DNA from: Chlamydiota bacterium
GTDB lineage: Bacteria; Chlamydiota; Chlamydiia; Chlamydiales; Rhabdochlamydiaceae
Direction: 5' to 3'
DNA: 10,746 bases
Assembly: GCA_013041585.1 (NCBI GenBank)
Contig: JABEVM010000002.1
Coordinates: 1 to 10,746 of the forward strand
Position numbers and translations under genes: made by a program. The notes below the pieces were generated by a model. It made no database searches, had not been told where the DNA came from, and was given only the letters and a program-made list of their open reading frames with translations. Shown here piece after piece: positions 5,990-10,746 of this stretch (position 1 is its first letter; each line of letters opens with the position of its first letter).

Positions 5990-7253
5990 CCTATTTTTTG
6001 CAATTTCTTGCCTAGCTTTTCAAGCCTGCTCGAAAACTTCTCATTCTTCGAATGATGAACCCATTGTCAGCATGCAATTACTTGATAGAAACGGCTTTTC
6101 TGAAACAATTAGTTCAAAAGATCGCTTAGAAAACTATCAAAAAGTAGATTTTTCTCAGCCCCAACCTTATGAAAAGGTCCTGAGAATATTCGGAAAAGAT
6201 GAACAAAAAAAAAGCAAATCAACGATTACAAGTTATCACTCCAATGGATATCTTTGGCAATATTTGGAAATCATCGACGGTAGAGCCAACGGAATTTTTC
6301 GAGAATATTTTCCTACAGGTGTTTTGAAAATTCAAGCGCATGTAATAGAAGGGATGGGAGATGTGAGTGAAAAAGCGCAGCTTTCTTGGCTCTTCGAAGG
6401 GAAGAATGAAGTGTATGATGAACTCGGAAAAATATCCGCTGAAATCCAGTACGAGAAAGGATCTCTTCAAAATACTTCCTATTACTACTATCCTAGCGGA
6501 AAAATTTGGAAAACAATCCCTTATAAAGATAATGAAATCCATGGGGTTCTCACAATCTTACATGAAGACGGTTCTCTTTTGGAAAGCATTGAATATCAAA
6601 ATGGAAAAAAACACGGATCTGCTCTTGGGTATTGGAAAGATTCTAAACCTCGTTATATTGAAGCATACCAAAACGATCTTCTAAACGAAGCCTCTTACTT
6701 TGATCCTCAAGGAAATCTCCTAGGAAAAATCGAAGAGGGAGATGGAAAACAATATGTTTTTGAAGAAGAAAAGCTCTATTCAACCATCCAGCATAAGAAA
6801 GGCGCTGCTGAAGGCCGTGTAGAAATTTTTCATAAAAATGGATCTCTTTCCCATTTTTATACCGTCAGAGACGGGCAAAAAAATGGCGAAGAATGGCATT
6901 ACTATCCGTCTAAAGAAAAAGAAAAACCTAAACTCTTTCTTTTTTGGCATGAGGATGCGATTCAAGAAGTGAAGACTTGGTATGAAAATGGTGTTATGGA
7001 AAGTCAAAAACGGCTCAATCATAACAAAAAACATGGACTCAGTGTGGCATGGTTTGCTGACAGCAGCGTAATGTTCCTAGAAACATACGAACAGGATAAG
7101 CTGATAAAAGCTAGCTACTTTGAGAAGGGAAGCAAAAATCCTGCTTCTACAATTGAAAATGGAAAAGGGGTTGCAATGATTTATAATCATGACGGACACT
7201 TTATCAAAAAAATTATGTACGATAAAGGCATTCCCGTGAGTGAATTTTATTAA
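5919..7253 (+). CDS. MORN/YwqK-type repeat protein, predicted lipoprotein
   Basis: The 444-residue protein has a basic N-terminus, a hydrophobic segment (about 21-36) and a cysteine at 37 in LAFQAC. This resembles a lipoprotein signal peptide, although F at -3 is atypical; C31 is a second possible lipidation site. From about residue 104 to the end there are roughly ten degenerate units of the YwqK/MORN_2 type. Each has a G.x.HG or NG turn, an aromatic strand, a second xxxG turn with hydrophobic residues, and an acidic/tyrosine strand; examples are NGIFREYFPTGVLK, HGVLTILHEDGSLLESIEY and NGVMESQKRLNHNKKHG. Such repeats form extended beta sheets that bind partners; no enzymatic site is visible. 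Position after GspL/GspM-like genes suggests an envelope partner of that machinery. Databases often label such proteins as YwqK antitoxins; I see no toxin nearby. Confidence 0.75.
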   Translation: MEMKKKLMSLPSALLKGKKSLIPSLFFAISCLAFQACSKTSHSSNDEPIVSMQLLDRNGFSETISSKDRLENYQKVDFSQPQPYEKVLRIFGKDEQKKSKSTITSYHSNGYLWQYLEIIDGRANGIFREYFPTGVLKIQAHVIEGMGDVSEKAQLSWLFEGKNEVYDELGKISAEIQYEKGSLQNTSYYYYPSGKIWKTIPYKDNEIHGVLTILHEDGSLLESIEYQNGKKHGSALGYWKDSKPRYIEAYQNDLLNEASYFDPQGNLLGKIEEGDGKQYVFEEEKLYSTIQHKKGAAEGRVEIFHKNGSLSHFYTVRDGQKNGEEWHYYPSKEKEKPKLFLFWHEDAIQEVKTWYENGVMESQKRLNHNKKHGLSVAWFADSSVMFLETYEQDKLIKASYFEKGSKNPASTIENGKGVAMIYNHDGHFIKKIMYDKGIPVSEFY

Positions 7254-7266
7254 AGAGGTTTAAACA

Positions 7267-8352
7267 ATGAATAAATATAAGCATTTGGTTTTTCTTTCTT
7301 TCGTTTGGATTTCTTCTCTTTGTTTTGCAGATAGGCCGTGGATTGTAAAAGAAGAATTTATTTCTCCTGCGGTAGAACACTTTGATTGTCATAGCTCAAA
7401 TATCATTGAAACCTTCCCTGGATCACTTTGCGCTGTTTGGAAAGGAGGGTTTACCGAAGGTCATTGTAATGTGGATAGTAAAGACAACATTGGCATCTGG
7501 GCTTCTCTTTTTCAAAATGGAGCCTGGACTGAAGCGAAAGAAATTGTTTCCTCTCCCAACACTGTGTGTTGGTCTCCAGTCTTATGCAAGCTTTCTTCGA
7601 GTGAGCTTCTTCTATTTTACCGTATGGGACCCAATCCACGCAGTCTTGTGAGTTTTATTAAACGATCCTATGATGGGGGTTCTACCTGGTCTAAAGAAGA
7701 GCTTCTTCCTGCCGGCATTATTGGTCCTACGAAAACAAAACCTCTTGTGCTTGGGAATACTTTGCTCTGTCCCTCTTCTAGTGAAGCAGGAGAACCAGAT
7801 GCTCAACATAAAGCAACAGCTTGCTGGATTGAAATCTATGATGACGCAGCCCACACCTGGAAAAAAATCGGGCCTTTACAAATCCCAAATCGAAGCTTTG
7901 GAGTCATCGAACCTACTTTATACATGACTTCTTCCAACCAAATAAAAATGTTCTGCCGAGATAGAGCACATAAAATTGGCCAAACAGGATATGTTTGGAC
8001 AGCCTCTTCAGATGATTTTGGAAACAGCTGGTCTACTCTTTCTCCAACCCCTCTTCCTAATCCAGATTCCGGAGTCGATGTTGTCAATCTAGGTAATGGA
8101 AGAGCGGCTCTTTTTTACAACCACTCTCATACAGAACGCTTTCCTCTTAGTTTTGCAGTATCTTTTGATGACTGCGCCTCTTGGTCTGCACCCTTTACTG
8201 TAGAAAAGACTTCAGGAGAGTTTCCTTCAGCGATTTTAGATTCTGAAGGAATGATCCATGTTTCGTACGCTTTTTCTTCTCCAGGGGAAACACAAAGAAG
8301 AATTAAACATGTTGTGATAGATCTAAAATATGTGAAAATTACTTCTCAATAG
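7267..8352 (+). CDS. Secreted BNR/Asp-box sialidase-family protein
   Basis: The 361-residue protein has a signal peptide (hydrophobic 7-20, likely cleavage after A21) and a six-bladed beta-propeller pattern of the sialidase superfamily, closest to the BNR_2 type. Asp boxes are at 134-141 (SYDGGSTW) and 248-255 (SSDDFGNSW region); a degenerate one at 299-306 has cysteine for glycine. Family-like segments include CWSPVL, GPTKTKPL, LLCPSSSE and PNPDSGVDVVNLGNGRAALFYN. A canonical FRIP arginine motif is absent and the arginine triad cannot be assigned by eye. Sialidase activity is therefore unproven; it may act on another sugar or only bind. An AGAGG ribosome-binding site at 7254-7258 lies 8 nt before the ATG. 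The gene follows the lipoprotein gene by 13 nt, suggesting cotranscription with secretion-apparatus genes. Export to the periplasm by Sec is well supported; release outside the cell is inference. Confidence 0.85.
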   Translation: MNKYKHLVFLSFVWISSLCFADRPWIVKEEFISPAVEHFDCHSSNIIETFPGSLCAVWKGGFTEGHCNVDSKDNIGIWASLFQNGAWTEAKEIVSSPNTVCWSPVLCKLSSSELLLFYRMGPNPRSLVSFIKRSYDGGSTWSKEELLPAGIIGPTKTKPLVLGNTLLCPSSSEAGEPDAQHKATACWIEIYDDAAHTWKKIGPLQIPNRSFGVIEPTLYMTSSNQIKMFCRDRAHKIGQTGYVWTASSDDFGNSWSTLSPTPLPNPDSGVDVVNLGNGRAALFYNHSHTERFPLSFAVSFDDCASWSAPFTVEKTSGEFPSAILDSEGMIHVSYAFSSPGETQRRIKHVVIDLKYVKITSQ

Positions 8353-8354
8353 TG

Positions 8355-8382
8355 TTTGTAATTTAAGGAAGTAATTTACAAA
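8355..8382. repeat. Short inverted and direct repeat between convergent genes
   Basis: TTTGTAA (8355-8361) and TTACAAA (8376-8382) form a 7-bp AT-rich inverted repeat with a 14-nt loop. The same stretch holds the direct repeat GTAATTTA at 8358-8365 and 8371-8378. It lies just after the sialidase-family stop in the only convergent gap of this region. It could act as a weak terminator, but no proper T-run follows on either strand. Confidence 0.25.
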
Positions 8383-8431
8383 AAGTGGAGAAAGACCTCA
8401 GAAGTAGTGAAGAGAACTAGATGAGTATTTA

Positions 8432-8806
8432 TCATTCTTCTAGAGGAGGCTTACAAATTTGTACCCCCGGGCATTCCTTTGCAGTTACTGTACTTCCTGT
8501 GTGTACAACTTCACATAATGCAAATTCTGAACCATTCATACAGAGCCATAAAACACGATAAGGAGTATAGGAGTAGGGGTGATTTTTATTGATGTTTTCA
8601 GGTCCGCCTAAATATCCCTCTTCATCAGGAATATCGCTCCAATACACAAAACTGTTCTTGCCTACTATCACTTCCCCTAAGGAAGTATTATCATTACCTG
8701 ATATAACCGCTTTCAAATCATAGAGGGAGTTGTTGACTAGCTTGATGCTTCCAGCAAATAGGGCATTTTGAACAAAAAAAAGTGCAATGAAGAGGCAATA
8801 TTTCAT
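8432..8806 (-). CDS. Small secreted protein of unknown function, paralog B
   Basis: I do not recognise a named family. The 124-residue product has a signal peptide with cleavage likely after A18 (ALFA|GS), leaving about 106 mature residues that look all-beta. It aligns by eye along its whole length with the gene upstream. Shared positions are AGS.xLxN at the mature N-terminus, Y then VIxGND, a W.D, NKN, TPYxVxW, and C..V.TGxTVTA..C near the end. C98 and C112 match cysteines of paralog A; C89 and C118 are extra, so two disulfides are possible after export. AAGGA at 8812-8816 overlaps the upstream stop and sits 5 nt from the ATG, implying coupled translation. The C-terminus (KPPLEE) is short and unconserved. 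Periplasmic or extracellular location is supported; function is unknown. Confidence 0.8.
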   Translation of the reverse strand: MKYCLFIALFFVQNALFAGSIKLVNNSLYDLKAVISGNDNTSLGEVIVGKNSFVYWSDIPDEEGYLGGPENINKNHPYSYTPYRVLWLCMNGSEFALCEVVHTGSTVTAKECPGVQICKPPLEE

Positions 8807-8814
8807 AAGTTTCC

Positions 8815-9174
8815 TTATTTTTCTGTGTTTTGTTTACAAAGATTTGCCGTGACCGTTGCCCCTGTGCGAACAGCAAAGCATCTAGAATAAAACTCTTGAT
8901 CCTTAGCAAGTCTCCATATAACAGTATAGGGTGTAACAGTGAGATTTTTATTTCGATTCTCTTGGCCCTCTTTGTTTAAAAATCTAGAGTGCCCGAAACT
9001 ATTATCATCCCACCTTTCTGTTTGTCCTCCTGGAATCGTAATTACAGGAAAGACGGATCCATCATTCCCTTCAATCACTACTTCCATCTCATACTTGGTA
9101 TCATTGATTAATGTCAGACTCCCAGCATGGAGAGTCGACACAAATAAGCTTAAAAATAATAGGAAACGCTTCAT
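8815..9174 (-). CDS. Small secreted protein of unknown function, paralog A
   Basis: I do not recognise a named family. The 119-residue product starts with a classical signal peptide (MKRFLLFLSLFVSTLHA) and likely cleavage before GS at 18. The mature part has alternating hydrophobic residues typical of a small beta-sandwich: SLTLIN, MEVVIEGNDG, W55, TPYTVIW (81-87) and RTGATVTA (103-110). It carries two cysteines, C99 and C113, which could form one disulfide; both align with paralog B. The opening strand pattern (xLxLxNxTxY) recalls beta-sandwich proteins whose backbone begins with a similar strand, but this is only a fold impression. It lies 22 nt after the oppA-like gene and 8 nt before paralog B, so all three are probably on one transcript. 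The ribosome-binding site is weak. Confidence 0.8.
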   Translation of the reverse strand: MKRFLLFLSLFVSTLHAGSLTLINDTKYEMEVVIEGNDGSVFPVITIPGGQTERWDDNSFGHSRFLNKEGQENRNKNLTVTPYTVIWRLAKDQEFYSRCFAVRTGATVTANLCKQNTEK

Positions 9175-9196
9175 ATCTTGTTAACTTTAGTTTTAT

Positions 9197-10746
9197 TTAC
9201 AGATTACTTGATTCTACATTTTTTACAATTGAAGTTTCTTTTTCTTCTTGTAAATCGGCCCACTTAAAATCTAACGATCCCAAGGAAGATAAGACAACGT
9301 TAATAATACTTTCATTTTTTAAATAACCCATAGAAGCATAGAAAATAGGCATAATAGGGAGCTCATCCATCAAAATTGCTTCGCTTTGCGCAAGAATCTC
9401 TTTTCTTTTCTGCTCATCTACAATTTTAGCCGACTCATCTAAGAGCCTTGTATATTCACTGTTTCCCCAATTGGTATTATTACTATCGCTTGTTTTATAC
9501 TTAAACACTTCTAAGAAATTGATAGCATCATCAAAATCTGCAACCCAATCACAGCAAATGAGTTCGTAATCCTTTTTAGACAATTTAGAAAAATATATTT
9601 TATTTTCTAATGCCTCTAGTTTAACTCGAATTCCAAAAGCTTGTTCCCACTGTTGTTGAAGGGCTTGAGAAATCAGTCTGCTTCGTCCCACGCCGACATA
9701 TGTAAGAGAGATCTCTGGAAATGACTCTGCATCTACACCAAGCTCATCGCAAACTTCGGAAAAGAGAGTTTGCGCTGTTTCAATATCTCCGTCTTGAAAA
9801 TAATCTGATTTAGGAAGTCCCATAATGGCAGGAACTAAGCTTGTTGCGGTGGTTTGTCCACCTTGAAGAACATGTTTTACTATTTCCTCTCTTTGAATTG
9901 CTAAGTTTAGCGCTTTTCTAAGCTTAACTTGATCTAATGGAAATTTGGCTACGTTAACACGTAGAAAATACGTCGATAGAAAGTCTTTTCTATGAAGAGG
10001 ATATCTTTTTTCCAAATCTTTCATCGCGTCTAAGGAGATAGTAGAAAGAGGAGACCCTGTCCAATCCACCTCTCCTTTTTCGTACATCATTAATTCTGTT
10101 TCCGGAAGCACCATAACAAATTTAATGGCATCAAGTTTGACTTCTTTGTTATCCCAATAGGTAGGGCTTTTTACAACTTGCAAGCAATCCTTTGAAATCC
10201 ATTTTTCTAAAGTAAATGGGCCATTTGTAACTAAAGCCCCTACGTTTTCTTGTGGATTAATAGAAGTAAGATTAGACGAGGGCAAAGGGAAAAACACAGG
10301 ATGTGTGATCATCTGCAAAAAGTAGGGAGTTGGATTTTTTAAATCCACACGAAGTGTGTATTTATCAATTGCTTTTACACCGATTTCATCTGTAGAAACT
10401 TTTCCTTCTTTCGCTTCTTTTGCATTCTGAATCACATACAATTGAAATGCATTATCACAAGGAAAAGAAGGATCAAGTGCCTTTTTCCACGCTTTCTCAA
10501 AATTCTCGGCTGTCAATTCTTGACCATCTGTCCATTTTGAAGGACGTAAGTGAAAAGTATATGTTTTTAAATCTTCTGAAATTTCATACTTTTCCGCCGC
10601 TCCAAGCTCAACTTTTTGATCAGGAGTGATTCGTGTTAATCCTTCGTAGAGGGTTTTCATAAGAGTGATGGATGCTAAATCGCGTACTCTACGTGGATCA
10701 AAAGACGTTGGATCATCTCCAAAATTCAACGTTATAACTTTAGAAT
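9197..10746 (-). CDS. oppA: Peptide ABC transporter substrate-binding protein, OppA family (5' partial)
   Basis: This is the solute-binding component of an oligopeptide ABC importer (SBP_bac_5 family), acting in the periplasm and possibly lipid-anchored. The frame is open to the right edge: residues SKVIT precede the TTG at 10729, so that codon is an internal leucine and the signal peptide lies outside the window. About 515 residues are visible, nearly the full mature protein. Family features include the opening LNFGDDPTSFDPRRVRD, KWTDGQELTAENFEKAWKKALDP, TNGPFTLEKW, LRKALNLAIQREEIV, GGQTTATSLVP, NTNWGNSEYTRLLDES and a proline-rich LPIMPIFY near the end. A polar tail of about 17 residues follows the last domain strand. 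Chlamydiae carry several OppA copies, so the ligand cannot be assigned; some paralogs bind other substrates. Transporter permease genes are not visible here. The two small secreted genes follow directly. Confidence 0.92.
   Translation of the reverse strand, partial: SKVITLNFGDDPTSFDPRRVRDLASITLMKTLYEGLTRITPDQKVELGAAEKYEISEDLKTYTFHLRPSKWTDGQELTAENFEKAWKKALDPSFPCDNAFQLYVIQNAKEAKEGKVSTDEIGVKAIDKYTLRVDLKNPTPYFLQMITHPVFFPLPSSNLTSINPQENVGALVTNGPFTLEKWISKDCLQVVKSPTYWDNKEVKLDAIKFVMVLPETELMMYEKGEVDWTGSPLSTISLDAMKDLEKRYPLHRKDFLSTYFLRVNVAKFPLDQVKLRKALNLAIQREEIVKHVLQGGQTTATSLVPAIMGLPKSDYFQDGDIETAQTLFSEVCDELGVDAESFPEISLTYVGVGRSRLISQALQQQWEQAFGIRVKLEALENKIYFSKLSKKDYELICCDWVADFDDAINFLEVFKYKTSDSNNTNWGNSEYTRLLDESAKIVDEQKRKEILAQSEAILMDELPIMPIFYASMGYLKNESIINVVLSSLGSLDFKWADLQEEKETSIVKNVESSNL

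Noticed and set aside
6219..7034. Open frames of 84-107 codons on both strands inside the MORN-repeat gene
   Set aside because: They are by-products of the repeat protein's codon pattern; the main frame has signal peptide, repeats and a ribosome-binding site.
5919..7253. YwqK-type antitoxin of a toxin-antitoxin module
   Set aside because: No neighbouring toxin-like gene is present and the product has an export signal, so the database label for such repeats is not supported here.
7382..8087. Several 62-89 codon open frames on both strands inside the sialidase-family gene
   Set aside because: The main frame carries Asp boxes and a signal peptide throughout; the others have no start signals or domain features.
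8421..8444. Interrupted CTAG/ATGA-TCAT inverted repeat as a terminator for paralog B
   Set aside because: The arms pair only with a bulge of several bases, include the stop codon, and no T-run follows in the minus direction.
8718..9326. Open frames overlapping the two small secreted genes and the oppA 3' end (8718-8909 minus; 8939-9184 and 9111-9326 plus)
   Set aside because: The annotated frames are supported by mutual similarity, signal peptides and OppA homology; these alternatives have none.
10729..10729. TTG at 10729 as the oppA start
   Set aside because: The frame stays open to the window edge (SKVIT precedes it) and the sequence begins in the mature OppA domain without a signal peptide.

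Overview
The window reads as a gene-dense chromosomal segment from a member of the Chlamydiae, most likely an environmental (amoeba-associated) lineage. It is AT-rich with very little intergenic DNA. The best clue is a GreA elongation factor preceded by a long extra N-terminal region, which from memory is a chlamydial trait. The secreted protein families also fit. The assignment is inference; no 16S or marker search was possible. There are no tRNA or rRNA genes, insertion sequences or CRISPR arrays, and no stretch over 300 bases lacks a gene.

Region 1 (1-2195, + strand) is a tight housekeeping operon: the C-terminal part of an extended greA, rdgB (dITP/XTP pyrophosphatase), and a YacP/Rae1-type NYN-domain ribonuclease. 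Region 2 (2192-3737, - strand) runs the opposite way, from a YggT membrane protein to a tRNA-dihydrouridine synthase to an acylphosphatase. The coding ends touch or overlap throughout. Regions 1 and 2 converge so closely that their stop codons overlap.

Region 3 (3824-8352, + strand) is the most interesting part. It has four genes in a likely operon: a GspL (PilM plus PilN-like) protein, a GspM/PilO-like partner, a MORN/YwqK-repeat lipoprotein, and a secreted BNR/Asp-box sialidase-family protein. This looks like the inner-membrane assembly platform of a type II secretion/type IV pilus-like machine, encoded together with an envelope lipoprotein and a possible exported enzyme. The 86-bp gap at 3738-3823 holds candidate divergent promoters for regions 2 and 3.

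Region 4 (8432-10746, - strand) has an OppA-type peptide-binding protein, cut off at the window edge. It is followed at gaps of 22 and 8 bp by two small secreted paralogs of unknown function that share a clear pattern of conserved residues. The sialidase gene and the second paralog converge across 79 bp.

Both edge genes are partial. The apparent TTG starts near each edge are internal leucine codons, because the frames stay open to the window ends.
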